A stretch of DNA of 64,000 nt from Cenococcum geophilum 1.58 (GCA_001692895.1 KV748176.1:4369092-4433091); one strand, 5' to 3'; shown: positions 44,781-56,630, counted from the first letter of the stretch. Numbers and translations: made by a program. The notes: a model not told the origin generated them from the letters alone.

Positions 44781-47700
44781 CAACTTTTAGTACAGTGTTA
44801 ATAAGGCAGTATTTAGAAAGGGACTTCGGGAAAAATCCATTCAGTAATGTTAAGAAAGAAGATCTTAAGACATTAGTATTAAAAGTAGAGACTAAGACTA
44901 CCATAGAGCAAAAATTAGTAACGGGCATTATAACACCATTAGATACGGCATCTACCGCTTTATAAGACGGCAGGAAGAGTATCTTATAAAGATTAAGCAA
45001 GTAGACAACTACTAGTGCTAATTTACCACTTAATAAAGGTAAAAGGCCAAAGGCTTAAGATTCTTAAGATAAGATAAGAGACGACTAAGATTCTTAAGAC
45101 AAGATGAGGTACACCTAAGGACCTATAACGGACGAAAACCGATAGAGTAGGGTAGTAGCTTAGTTTAGAAATATACGAATAAGCTTAAAATAGAGTTTCC
45201 TATAGGCATTAAATTCTTAAGACGAGATAGATAAGATTTAAGACTCTTAAGACGAGATAAAAATACTACAGACGCCTAGTTAGACTAAGGCGGGAGCTAA
45301 GCTTAAGTTAGAAGCAAGCTTAGAATTAAAAAATTTAAGGGACTAAGACTTTAGGGAATAAATAAGGGCACCTATAGGTAAGAAGCAAGGAGCTTCTTTA
45401 TAGATTAGAGAATCTATAGTATAAGTAGTGGTTAGACTGGGAGAAAGATATATAGACCTAGAAGACTTACCAGTTAAATATAGTATTTAGTTTAAAGATT
45501 AGAAAACTAATACTAAGATTAAGAAGTATAAAGACTTTAAGAATCCACTTATAAAACGCAAAAGAAAAGAAACTATAGAGAAATTTAGAGCGAGAATTAC
45601 CTTATAGCAAGAGCAGAAACTAAATAAGAGATTTAGTCTACTAGGTTGTATAAGGGACAGAGCACCTATATAAAGAATTACTAATAGGCTAAGAGCAGGC
45701 ATACTAAGAGCTAAGTGGCTTACCAAACTGGAATAAGAAGAGGATTTGGGAATCCTAACTAGATTTAAAGAACGATATATAAAGGGCTATTACGATATAG
45801 TAATAAGAAGATACTTCCTTACGGATAGAGCGTATATACTTAAGCAGCTATACTAAAAGTGGTATAGGCAGCGATATAATGATAAGTAGGAAGATTTCTA
45901 TATATAGTTAGATAAAAAAGTTATCTAAGACCACCTAATTACGGAAAAGGCTATAACTTATATTAAAGGAGCCTTAATTATAACGTTAAAAGATCTAAAG
46001 GAGTAATTAAAGGACTAGAGAAGTGAGAGACAAATCTTAGTACCTATAAATAAAGTCGCGACGCTTAGATTAATATAAAAAAGGTTTAAACTTAAGGACA
46101 AAAATAAGCTAAGAGTTAACCTAAAACACTAAGCATATTATATACTATTATAGATAGTATATATAGATAATATGTATAGTATATATAGAACACTAAAAAA
46201 TAAGAATTGGAAATATCTAATAAAAATATATTAGATAATGGATAAGGTAAAATACTGAAATACTAAGTATATATATAGCTAGCATCTAGTAGAAGTTTAA
46301 GAATAAGGGGACTTAATACTTTAACTAGGAAGATTCCTTACGGAAGAATGCCTAGATAGATAATAATGGTAGAAATATTTAGAAAATACCTATCTATAAT
46401 ATATTAAAGATAAGAAGCGAACTAAGTATTAGCTAAAAGTGGACTAAGTATAAGTAGGATCTAGTAGCTAACAGTTAGGAAAAGTAAAGGCCTATAGGAT
46501 TAGAGGGAACCAGTAATAGAGCCTTAGACCCTTAAAGGAATTTAAGGAAGGCACCTAAATTTATAAGTTAAATGGCAAGATTAACAGTTTAAAGCATTAA
46601 TAGATAGTAGAGTAATAAGGAACTATATCTTACTAGTAGTAGTTAAAAGAATGGAACTACTATATAGGAGAAAGGAGCACCTATATTTATTAGTAACAAT
46701 TTTAGGAGATCTAATAGCCTATAGGGATGGTATTATTAATCTTAAAACAGGACCTATTTAGTTAACTATTAAAGGGAGATAAATTTGGATGTTTTTTAAT
46801 ATTCTACTATTAGGGAAGGATAAGGTAATACTAGGGATGCCTTAGTTACAGAAGTATAATTTAAAGATTAATTAGGTTATAGGTTAGGTTAATATTAGAG
46901 ATACTTAACGCCGTAAGATGTGATAATAAACTAAAATGGTATAGTACTAAGTTAGAGCGACGTATAAAGAAACTAAGAAAGGGTTAGATTATATACTAAA
47001 GAGATACCATAAATACGGCAAAAAACTATAGTCGCTAGAGAGCAAAAAGCTATTAAAGTATATAGTATGGGACTATAAGATAGAATTAAAACCAAAAATA
47101 AGTTTAAGGTTCTTTCCAATCTATAAGCTTACTAAAGAAGAAGGTAGAGTATTAAAAGAGTTTATTTAGGAGAACTTATAAAAGGGATATATTAGACCAT
47201 TATAATTATTAGTAGGTTATCCAGTACTATTCGTACTAAAGAAAAATGGTAAGCTAAGGCTATATATCGACTATAGATAGTTAAATAGCATTACTAGAAA
47301 GGATAAGTATCCTTTACCCTTAATTAGCGAAATCTAAGATAGGATAGGTAACGCGTAAATCTTTACGAAGATAGATCTAAGATAGGCGTACCATTAGATT
47401 AGAATTAAGGAAGGTAATAAATAAAAGGCAGCCTTTAGGTTAAAGGAAGGACTATATAAACCATTAGTTATATAATTCGGGCTTATAAACGCACTAGCAA
47501 CGTTCTAAAAGCAAATTAACAATATATTAGAAAAACACTTAGATGAATTTATTATAGCATACCTTGACGATATTATTATCTACTTAATAACTAAGGAAAA
47601 ATACGGGGAATACGTTAAATAGGTCTTAAAGAGACTATAAGAAGAATAGATACTAGTAGTAATTAAGAAATATAAGTTCTTTACCAGAAAGACAGATTTT

Positions 47701-49850
47701 GTTGGATTTATTATTAAACTAGGCCAACTTAGCATAGATCTAAAGAAGATTAAGGCTATAGTAAATTGGTAAGAACTAGAGAACTTTATATAGTTAAGAT
47801 TATTTCTAGGGTTTTGCAATTACTATAGAAGGTTTATAGCGCAATAGTTAAAGGATATTAAGCCATTTACGCGGTTAATAAAGAAAGAAGAATTATAGGT
47901 ATAGGGAAAGAAATAATAAGAACTATTTAAAGAAGTTAAAAGGTTATTTACCTAGAAGCTAGTTCTTAAGATCTATTAACTAGGACTAAAAACGGTTGTT
48001 AAAACAGATGTATTAGACTTTGCACTAGGAGTATATTTTATATAAAAGTATCTAGATAGATGGTATCTAATAATACTATTAGAACTAAACTATAACATCT
48101 ATAATAAGGAGTTGTTAGGTATAGTTATAGTACTAAAGGAATAGAGAGCATTCTTATAAGGTATAGAGGAACTATTTATAGTTAAGACGGATTATAAGAA
48201 CTTAACGGGATTCCTAATAATAAAGGAACTTAACTAAAGACAGGTTAGATAGGCAGAGATACTTATAGAATACTATTTTAAGATTTAGTATACTAAGGGT
48301 ATAGACAATATATAAGCAGATGCTCTAAGTTAAAAGGCCAAACCGTAAAATAATAAGAAGCCATTAGGGGCTTTACTACAAAAAGATATAGATAGATTAA
48401 TTAAATATAATTATCTAAAAATTATAGCAACTTAGGAAAAATTGGATAAAGTCTATAAGATACTAGAAAGCTTTTAGGTATAAAGAATTCTAAAAGCATA
48501 ACTAGAAGATCTATAGTTAGATATATACGAAAACTAAGAAGCGAAGTATATCTTAAGAAGCATAGCAGAGCAATTTATAGAAGATTTCTATAAAAAACTA
48601 ACTTAAGGATATAACGGAGCTATAGGCTTAGTATCGAGACTTTAGGAGGAGTATATTATTAACGGAATTTAGAGGATAGCTAAAAGGGTTACTAAGGAGT
48701 ATTTAGATTACTAAAGGAATAAACTAATAAGATATAAGCTATATGGAGGGCTATAACCTATTAAAATACTAGAGAGACTATAGGAGGTTATATTATGGGA
48801 CTTTATTATTAAGTTGCCAAAATTAAGAGATCCTATTACTAGATAAGATTATAATATAATCTTAGTAATAGTAAATAAGCTTATAAAGTGGGGATACTTT
48901 ATAGCGTATATAGAAGAAATATTAGTAGAAGATATTGCTAGAATCTATATTAAAGAAGTGTTTATAAGGTATAGAGCACTAAGTAAAATTATATTGGATA
49001 GAGATCTAAGATTTATAGCAGCATTCTAAGAGGTATTCTTAGCGGAGTAAGAAGTTTAAGTAGTAACTTCTACTATATATTATCCGCAGACAGACGGTTA
49101 AATAGAAAGATTAAATTAGACACTAGAGCAATATCTAAGACATTATATTAATTATGTATAGAATAATTGGGTATTATTATTACCAATTATATAGTTTATA
49201 TATAATATAACACTATAAAAAGGAATAGGTACGTTACTATTTAAGGCGAATTATGGATATAAGCTAAGAACATCGCTATTACTACGTTAAGTAAAGAAAA
49301 CGAGTAGTATAGCTAAGTAAAGGATAGAGATATTAATAAATCTTTATAAAAACCTTATAGAAACAGCTAAGGTAGTATAGTAAAGAATAAAGAAATACTA
49401 TAATGTTAAGAGATCTAAGGGACCAGATCTTAAGGAGGGAGATAAAGTATGGCTACTATATAAAAATTTTAAGAGTTAATAACTAAGCAAGAAGTTAAAC
49501 TACGTTAGGCTAGAACCTTTTAAAATTAGTTAAAGGATTTTACTGGTTATATTTAAGTTAAACCTACTAGCTAAAATAAAGATCTACCCTATATAGTATA
49601 TTGCGATACTAAAACTAGTATATGGAAATATTAAGCCACTAGTTTATAAGGTAAATATATACTAAGGATAAAAAGAAGACAAGTAGCAAGTTTTAAAGAT
49701 TATTAGTTATAAGAACATTAATAATAAAATATAGTATAAGGTTAAATAAACAGGCTACAATAAGACTACCTAGGAACCATTAAAAAATTTAAGAAATGCT
49801 ATAAAAAAGGTATAGGAGTATTAAAAGGAAAGAGGTTAGGTAATATTAAT
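44780..49850 (+). pseudogene. Family-1 pol with integrase chromodomain (copy C)
   Basis: Protease is not clearly resolved (about 46500-46900). RT: L-F-V-L-K-K-N-G-K-L-R near 47230, intact Y-L-D-D at 47560-47571, and L-F-L-G-F-C-N-Y-Y-R-R-F-I near 47797-47835. RNase H: F-A-L-G-V-Y near 48018; A-D-A-L-S near 48320. Integrase: K-W-G-Y-F-I-A-Y near 48888, I-I-L-D-R-D near 48988, and T-S-T-I-Y-Y-P-Q-T-D-G near 49068. A chromodomain lies near 49690-49830 (Y-K-V-K-x-T-G-Y...T-x-E-P-L), with both aromatic-cage Trp codons mutated to stops. Chromodomains direct integration to heterochromatin. Confidence 0.92.
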
Positions 49851-50558
49851 AAAGAAAAGTTACTAAAGAATAAGTTACCTAAGGGGGACCTAGAAAGAGC
49901 GACTGCCGAACTACTTAGAGTTATTTCCTTCGCTGTTAGAAGAGAACCCGTTCTTTCGTTACTAAGTTTCTATAGACCCTATTCTATAAGTTTTTACTCC
50001 TTAAAATAAACCTTCTTACGAACCTTCTTAAGGCGAAGAAGATAAGCAGATGCTATAATTTAAGCGTTTAGAGCTTTCTGTTCCACATTATAAGAACATT
50101 CCAGCTTAGCTAGGGCTTATAATAACTTACTATTAAGCTTTACAGCGGTAGATTAAATATAAGACCCTATAACAAATTACTTAGGGAACTTAATAACTAT
50201 TAGGAGTTATAGGACGCGTATACTTAGCGTTAGAGAAAGAGCGAACATTGTAGGATAAACAAATATTCGCTTTAGTATACTCTAAATAAGAAGAGGGTTA
50301 CTAGGATAAAGGACTCGCTAGCGTAACGCAAACTAACCCCTCTTTCGCATAACGAGAATATAAAGATGGCATAATTTTATCTAGCAATAGTATTGCAGTA
50401 ATAATATGGGCGCGTCATTGCGCGTATAAAGAAGAAAAGGCTTTAGGCATTATAAGTAATAATATTAATTAAATTAATTAGACGGATATTATACCTCTAG
50501 TAAACAACTTAGAGATATTAGGAATCTTTAAGGATAAAGATAGAGAGGAGAGAGATAG
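49851..50558 (+). pseudogene. In-frame extension of family-1 pol beyond the chromodomain
   Basis: The chromodomain frame does not end; it runs on for about 230 codons to the 3' LTR and into it, broken only by TAA/TAG at Gln/Trp-like positions. Segments read E-R-L-P-N-Y-L-E-L-F-P-S-L-L-E-E-N (about 49896), F-K-R-L-E-L-S-V-P-H-Y-K-N-I-P-A (about 50061) and L-V-N-N-L-E-I-L-G-I-F-K-D-K-D-R-E-E-R (about 50500). The counterpart in copy B lies at 32427-33150. I recognise no domain. It may be a C-terminal tail of integrase or a separate ORF. Confidence 0.6.
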
Positions 50559-50979
50559 TATTACGGACGCTTTAAGTATAATACTATAACTACTTAGGGA
50601 AGAGTTGGAGAAAGCTAGTTAGTTAATAAGAGCACGGTTTAAGATAAAGCTGGTAAAACTATATAACAAGGAATAGTAGTATAAGTTATATAATATGCTA
50701 TATAAGGAACGTAGAGAATAAGCGGAACGTACGTACCTTATATACCTCACGTATATTACGTATAAGAAGGATTTTATAGGAGTACGGTTATATATTTAAG
50801 GACCCTTAGTCCCTACCTAGATAGTTCCTTCCTTATAGTAATTCTTAGAATATAATTAGAGTTAATCTGTTAGGCAACCACTCCACTAGTTATTATTACG
50901 TTGTTAACTTTACGCATTACCTACACACCTAGCCCATTAACAGGACCTATCGTAGTACTTACTACAAGGTTCCGTTACA
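50559..50979 (+). repeat. 3' LTR of family-1 copy C
   Basis: 421 bp, preceded by a purine-rich AGAGAGGAGAGAGATAG tract at about 50542-50558 (polypurine tract) and followed by TTTAT. Confidence 0.95.
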
Positions 50980-52322
50980 TTTATTTCCTTATCGTCTATA
51001 AATATTTCGCCTATATTAAACTCGTTATCTTTAATATCTAATCTGCGCGATGGTTTATTAGTTCCTCTATACTTTATAGATTTTAGCTCTTATAGCTAAT
51101 AGCTTACGCCATACTTAGTGTCTTTATAAATTTGGTATGCGTTATTATAATAAAACGCGAAACTTTAGATTAAACATTCTTTTATTCCTTATAGTATACT
51201 ATTATCTCTCTATATATATATGTCTTCTACTATTAGTTTAGTTCCCTTTATTATATAATAACTCTAACTATCTTTATAATCCCTCGCGAAATAACCTTAT
51301 TTTTTATAATTTATATAAGCTCTATCTCTAAACCACTAACTTTGCTATAGAGTCCGCCTAAACGTCTTCTACTACTAAGATCTCTAGTTTAGCCTATACT
51401 TCTTAGTCCTATAATCACTAAATCCTTAACCTCTAAATTTTTATAGTTTCTTACTCTATCTCTTATAGGCTTCTTTAATACCGCTTAGGTCTATTAGCTC
51501 TACGCTATACTATAGTTTTTAACTTAGCTTTAGTTGTTATGTACTCTACGTCTTATACGACTATAAAACTTTATCCTAACCCTTCTTAGCCTGTTCCCTT
51601 TAGAAGATCCTATTATTAATCTTAATCGCTTAATCTATTAATTCCCTTAGGGTGTCCACATCTTCCATTAGAATAATTACGTCCTAGACTTTAGCCTTAA
51701 GTCCCTATTTATACTATGCCATAAGCGCCTTATTATTCTACTTAACTTATATTACTAACGTTTAGAACTGCGTTATATATTTAATAGCTAAGGTTTATTA
51801 CGTAATATCTTAGAGTTTTCTTTCCGCTATAGTTATTGCCTCTAGGTCTCTAAACATCTATATAAGTCGCTCTATAAATTTATTTTAGCTTAAGAATATA
51901 AACCGTACTTCCTAGTTTATTATTATTATTCTATTTACTTATATCTCTATAAGGTAAGGCTTAAACTATTTAAGTGCTCTTCCTAATAAGAACAATCCTN
52001 NNTACGCTANTTNATCNATAGNTNTTNCNAGCTTTNNTCCCTCTTANNNAACNTTAAANTNNATTNNCNTAAGNAATCCTTTAAGCTTTAATCTCTCTCC
52101 TAAGAATCTTTTAATTAATAGTAACTTAACCTTTACTACTCCTATCCCGTTAATCCTTTATTTAAGTGCCGTATTATTTTTTATTAGTTAGTCAACTATT
52201 TCCTATAATTACCCTACTATTATAGGCTGTTGCGAGTCAGTGTCTACTATACTAGTGTCGTTACCTAATCTTAAAGTAGTTGCCGCCGTTAATAGCGTTA
52301 TAGTGGCTGCTTTAGGTGGCAT
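50980..52322 (-). pseudogene. Family-1 copy B, gag part
   Basis: Colinear with copy A at 4780-6117. The ATG is at 52322-52320 and the zinc knuckle region is at about 51265-51320. An N-rich block lies at 52009-52075. It resumes after copy C at the duplicated TTTAT. Confidence 0.9.
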
Positions 52323-52366
52323 ATTGTTTAACTTCTTATATTAATACTATAACTAGGTAGTAATTG

Positions 52367-52791
52367 TGTAACGGAACCTTATAGCAAGAACTATAATAGG
52401 CTCGTTATTAGGCTAGGTGTATAGGAAATGCAAGTATAAAAGTCGACAACGTAATAATAACTGGTGGAGTGGTTGCCTAATAGATTAACTCTAATTATAT
52501 TCTAAAAATTACTATAAGGAAGGAACTATCTAGGTAGGGACTAAGGGTCCTTAAATACACAACCGTACTCCTATAAAAGTCGTTGCTCTATCTACTTTAT
52601 CTACTCTATTCGCTCTATTACAGATCTCGCAGATCACACAGATTATATAGATCACATCACGTGACCTTGCTTACCATTCCTCGTCATATAGTTCCACAGG
52701 TTCTATCCTAAACCGTGCCTGTATTAACTAACTAGCTTCTTCCGACTCCTCTCCAAGTAGTTATAACATCGTACTTAAAGCGTCTATAACA
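52367..52791 (-). repeat. 5' LTR of family-1 copy B
   Basis: 425 bp, TGTAACGGAACC to CGTCTATAACA, followed by the right ATTAC duplication. Confidence 0.93.
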
Positions 52792-52796
52792 ATTAC

Positions 52797-53330
52797 CTTA
52801 GTACGTAATTAAATACCTCTATTCTTTTAGGCGCTTAATACGGCCGTAATTAACGCCTACCTTATAAGCAAGACACTATTTAAGAAGTTAAAAAAAAGTT
52901 CCTAATTAACCACCATCAGTTCCGCATTCGGCTAGCCTAGAATCTTATTATTAAGGGTAGTAAATTAATAGGAGCTATAGATAAGGAAGTATGAGACCTT
53001 ATATAGTTAACAGTACGCCTAAAATCTAGTTAATATTAAGCTAGTATAGGTCCTGGCTATAAAAACAACGGAACTAGAAGAAACGACTACGTTATATTAA
53101 GCACGCCTCTACCTTATATACGTCTTTTAGGCAAGCCTTATAAACGCCAAACAGCCTACTTAAAAATATAGGGCTTTAAAACAATGCCTTATTGCTAGTT
53201 ATATAGATAAAAGAAGGCACGGAGGATCATAATTAAAGCACGTCAAACAGTTACTAAGTGCTTAATGTGCTTAAAGCCCCTATACAAAGAGTGCTTTAGG
53301 AACTTCTATAAGCAGCTAAATTGATATTCT
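52797..53330 (+). pseudogene. piggyBac transposase, C-terminal part
   Basis: The frame continues from 31996 across the nest: A-L-N-T-A-V-I-N-A-Y-L-I (about 52830), then, after a one-base slip in an A-run near 52890, I-N-H-H-Q-F-R-I-R-L. The end has a Cys-rich motif T-K-C-L-M-C-L-K-P-L-Y-K-E-C-F (about 53257-53301), like the C-terminal zinc-binding domain of piggyBac transposases. Stops are scattered. Confidence 0.85.
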
Positions 53331-54189
53331 ACAGTAGTAGAGGCGGTGGATAAGATCCTACTATATAGACTTTTAGTCTATTATATATATAAGCTACTAC
53401 TATATACATTAAAGCACCCCAAAAATCAATTTTTAATTAGATTAATACTTAAGTATTAAGTGTCCCCTGCGATGTTTAAGTTTTAGTAATAGGGGCTAGC
53501 TAAAGTTAAACAAGTAAAGGTACGGGCGATACCTAGCGATTAGCGCGCAGCCTCTATCAGCTGCTAAGGACGCTAGGTATTAAGAAAGACACCATAGAAT
53601 CCCTTACTCGGCTATATCGCCTAAGGGCTCTTAGGGGTAGCCAAGGCCTAGCCGAAGGCTAGGCTTAGCACCTCCTTATAGGCGGGTAAAGTAAATTCTA
53701 AGTTAATTATAGCCTCGCTCCTAAGCCATAAAATAATAATCTATAAACTTTTTAATTAGCCCTAGGGTTTAGAAGAATAGTAGAAAATATAGGGTTAATA
53801 AACCTTATAGGGGTAGAATTTGGCTTTGTGTAGAGGCTTAAAGTTAAAGTTTAGTAAGGGAAAATAGACAAAGTTATAGCCTATAGCTTAAGATAAAAAG
53901 GGGAAAGTATGTCACGTTACAAAGCCGGGTCAAAAAAGCTATTTTGAGCCCTGAAGAGACACGGCGCTAAGCGGGGTAAGGGATTACCCTATTTCATCAC
54001 CCGGCTCACCCTTACTCACCCTTGCTCACCCAACACTTACCTCGGCTCGCGCGAGCTTAAGGCGGCAACGCTTACCCACTAGAACGAGAAAAGAAGTCTT
54101 TAAACACTCGTAAAGAAATCATTCCCAGGTATATATAAGGGGTATACTTGGCAGAGGCATATATAGAGGCTATTGGGAATATAGTAGGG
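53331..54189. other. RIP-like DNA, no gene recognised
   Basis: Probably includes the right end of the piggyBac element. It contains palindromic stretches (GGCCTAGCCGAAGGCTAGGC, 53644-53663) and, at 53905-54075, a GC-richer block with repeated CTCACCC motifs. No matching terminal repeat for 29970 could be established. Confidence 0.4.
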
Positions 54190-54580
54190 ACCCGATACAG
54201 AGCTTCGTGTAGAGCCTCCGTACGCAGAGCTTCGCGCAGAGCCTTATGCAGAGCCTCTGTACGTAGAGCTTCATATAAAGCTTCATATAGAGCTTCGTGT
54301 AGAGCCTCGTGCAAAGTTTTGTGTAGAGCTTTATATAGAGCTTCGTGTAGAGCTTCGTGCAGAGCTTTGTGCAGAGCCTTATGCAGAGCCTCTATACGTA
54401 GAGCTTCGTGTAGAGCCTCATAGAGCCCGTAGAGCCTCGTGCAAATCTTCATATAGAGCTTCGTGTAGGGCTTCGTGTAGAGCTTCATATAGGGCTTCGT
54501 GTAGAGCTTTATATAAAGCTTTATATAGAGCCTTATGCAGAGCCTTATACAAAGCCTTATATAGAGCCTTTAAGTAATAA
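54190..54580. repeat. 12-bp minisatellite (AGAGCTTCGTGT-like)
   Basis: More than 30 imperfect units of the same 12-bp motif as in the hAT element at 12580-13040, here with more TA-type variants (ATATAGAGC). ORFs on both strands are by-products of the 12-bp period. No hAT termini were found next to it. Confidence 0.88.
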
Positions 54581-55329
54581 GACTGTATAAGATTATATAA
54601 GATTGTATATAATTATATATAATAGTTAAATATATTATATACTAGCATACTATATAAAGTCGCCCATTTTAACTACCTTTTATAGTATATCCTTACCTAT
54701 ATAGCCGAGTCGCTAATATAGTATATTAATATTAAGTTGCTATACGGTAGCGTACGCAATATATTAAGGCTTTAGAGCCAATTAAACTATATATAAGCCA
54801 TTTATACAAATTTCTCAACTTATAATTAAGTTATTTAAGTACCTTTAAATTATATAACCACCTATTTCCTTATTAGGTCTAATATAGAGCTACTTATACT
54901 TCTTAAGGGCTAACTTTAAGAGGAGTTTATAAGGTAATTTAGATATAAAGAAGGCCTTAGTAGCTACTATATAGGTGCTACTATTATAAGGGCGCGAAGA
55001 GACTTTAGGGAATATTTAAAGGAATAATATAAATTCTATCTAAATCTAAGGGTATATAGCTCTCGCTAAGAACAAGACGTTGCGTAAAGAAGAGAAAGGA
55101 ATAATAAGAGAATTATATAATTAAATAGTTAGGGACTTAGTAGTTAATACGTGCGTATATACGCACGCGGTCTTTAATAAACTTTAGTAAAATTTAATTA
55201 ATCTAGCAGAATTTAGCAGAAGTTAATTAAGCTAGTAGAATTTATTAGAATTTGGTTAAAGTGTTAAAATTTATCTATTAAGTATTTTACTAAGATATTC
55301 CTACTATAACTGGGCTAGTCCTATTATAG
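54581..55329. other. AT-rich DNA, no gene recognised
   Basis: RIP-like. TAGCAGAATTTAGCAGAA-like repeats at 55195-55255 resemble the GCAGAATTTGGCAGAATT repeats in the left part of the hAT element (12500-12570), so this may be a decayed relative, but the ends are not recognisable. Confidence 0.4.
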
Positions 55330-55560
55330 TACTCCCCCTTTTAGCTAAAGGTCCAAATAATTTAATTTTAGTTAAGATATATAACTTATCGCGTGTTATA
55401 TTTTCGCGTTAAGTAGTAGTATAGGGTTTTACCGGTTCTAATCGTTAAGTAGGCTAATTAGGATTTTCTATACCTGGTATAGAAAATCGCTATTAGCTTA
55501 GTTAAGGCGGTAAGCCAAACTAATATCTTTATAGTAGGTCTTGGTAAGATAAATCTAACT
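55330..55560 (-). pseudogene. N-terminal fragment of the large unknown gene family
   Basis: Minus-strand frame T-Y-Y-K-D-I-S-L-A-Y-R-L-N, stop, A-N-S-D-F-L-Y-Q-V, parallel to Y-Y-K-D-I-S-S-A-H-R-L-Y, stop, A-N-S-N-F-L-Y-R-A at the start of 56631-59870. The match stops near 55330. Confidence 0.65.
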
Positions 55561-55689
55561 AATTAGATAACTTTAACCGCTAGTTAAAGTTCCTTAATAT
55601 CTTATATATTATATAACCATATTATAAATATTTTAATATATTTTAAGTTCTTATTATTATTATTTTTGTATTTATATTGGGCGGTAATT

Positions 55690-56231
55690 ATTTACCTTTA
55701 TATTATATCTATCTAGCTAAAGTAGGCTATAAAGAATAGTCCTTATAGAATTCTTTTACTAAAAATAGCGCGTTAGCCTTAATCTAGTTATAGGTTTCCT
55801 AGGTTTATATTTTATATTTTTTTTACTTAATAAAAGGTTTAAATTATTTAGATTGTGTTTTTTATTATATATTATTAATTAGGTTAATAAAGTAAGAACC
55901 GTTACCGTTATTAATAATTATAGGAGGTAGTAATAGCACTTTATAAGTTATAGGTTTTCCTTTTAAGGGTTATAGCAAGTGTACGTAAAACATTAAATAT
56001 ATTTTTATCTTTATTAGTAGTTTAAGCTTATAAGTATATAGACTCAGTTTCTTCTTAATTTAGTATAGGCCTATAAACTTCTAGTCTAGTTTCTTTAAGG
56101 GTTATTAAGTCTTTAGGTTTTATATATTTAGGTAAACTATATTACCTTCCTTAAAGTCCTATACAGGAGCTTATCCTTTATTTATATGCCATTTTTATAC
56201 CGTTTAAGTATACGCTAATTTACTTTATAAT
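55690..56231 (-). pseudogene. Gypsy integrase C-terminus and chromodomain fragment (third family)
   Basis: The minus strand reads D-F-K-E-G-N-I-V-Y-L-N near 56160, K-K-L-D-x-K-F-I-G-L-Y near 56090 and I-K-I-Y-L-M-F-Y-V-H-L-L near 56005, the fungal gypsy integrase tail, followed by a decayed chromodomain near 55740-55880. Only the end of pol is left. It differs in sequence from families 1 and 2. Confidence 0.75.
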
Positions 56232-56630
56232 AGTTCCGTTTGTTAGGAATAATATCACATATAGTTATATAGTCACGTATTGCCGCGGCACTAGCGTAGC
56301 GAGGAGCCTTAAGCTCCTCGCCCTTCCTCACCCTTTCTTAGAATCATCAAAAAGAAGAACAATCATCATACTGTAGTGGTATACGCGGTCCCTCTCAGAT
56401 AGTAAGTCACAGTGCTATCAGGTCTGCCGGTCGGTCGTAGTCAGTCAGTAGAAATCAGTAGGAAAGCAGTCAGTAAGAAGAGAAGAAAAGAGTGTATTTT
56501 GTGTCCCTTGTGCCTGTCCGAGTTGTTAAAGACTCTAAAAGCTCTAGACCGATCTATATAACTTGTAAAAGGCCTAGGCTCTCCCAAAGCTATGCCTAAT
56601 CTAAATATTAAATCTAGGGGCCAAATCACA
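56232..56630. other. Less mutated segment between two decayed genes, possible LTR piece
   Basis: Starts TGTTAGGAATAATATCAC exactly where the chromovirus fragment ends, has a GC-rich hairpin (GAGGAGC...GCTCCTC, 56309-56320) and repeated CAGTCAGTA motifs at 56437-56475. It may be an LTR, but no second copy is in the window. A 62-codon minus-strand ORF (56629-56441) is not supported. Confidence 0.35.

Larger units (their letters stand above)
43019..50979 (+). mobile_element. Family-1 gypsy copy C, full length, plus strand
   Basis: 7961 bp with LTRs at 43019-43430 and 50559-50979 and exact TTTAT duplications at 43014-43018 and 50980-50984. It inserted into copy B in the opposite orientation. The two LTRs differ by a 9-bp indel (extra CTCACGTATA-like sequence in the right one) and transitions. 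It has the best-preserved RT active site of the three long copies. Confidence 0.96.
32002..52791 (-). mobile_element. Family-1 gypsy copy B, full length but twice interrupted
   Basis: Both LTRs are 425 bp (32002-32426 and 52367-52791) and are bordered by ATTAC duplications. It reads on the minus strand, with gag at the right. Guests are the Ngaro-like element (37999-42822) and copy C (43019-50979). Without them and one TTTAT duplication, the internal part is about 7150 bp, against 7128 bp in copy C. Confidence 0.95.
29970..53330 (+). mobile_element. piggyBac element, split by a 20.8-kb retrotransposon nest
   Basis: Transposase coding runs 30263-31996 and resumes at 52797 after copy B of gypsy family 1. 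The ATTAC duplication on both sides (31997-32001 and 52792-52796) and continuity of the protein across the junction prove the insertion. The termini of the piggyBac element itself are uncertain. Confidence 0.85.

Noticed and set aside
53644..53663. GC-rich palindrome as a possible terminator or tRNA-like fold
   Set aside because: No tRNA arms or T-run; probably a by-product of local repeats.
54072..54488. Overlapping 138- and 91-codon ORFs on opposite strands
   Set aside because: Same 12-bp repeat effect; no start context or motif.
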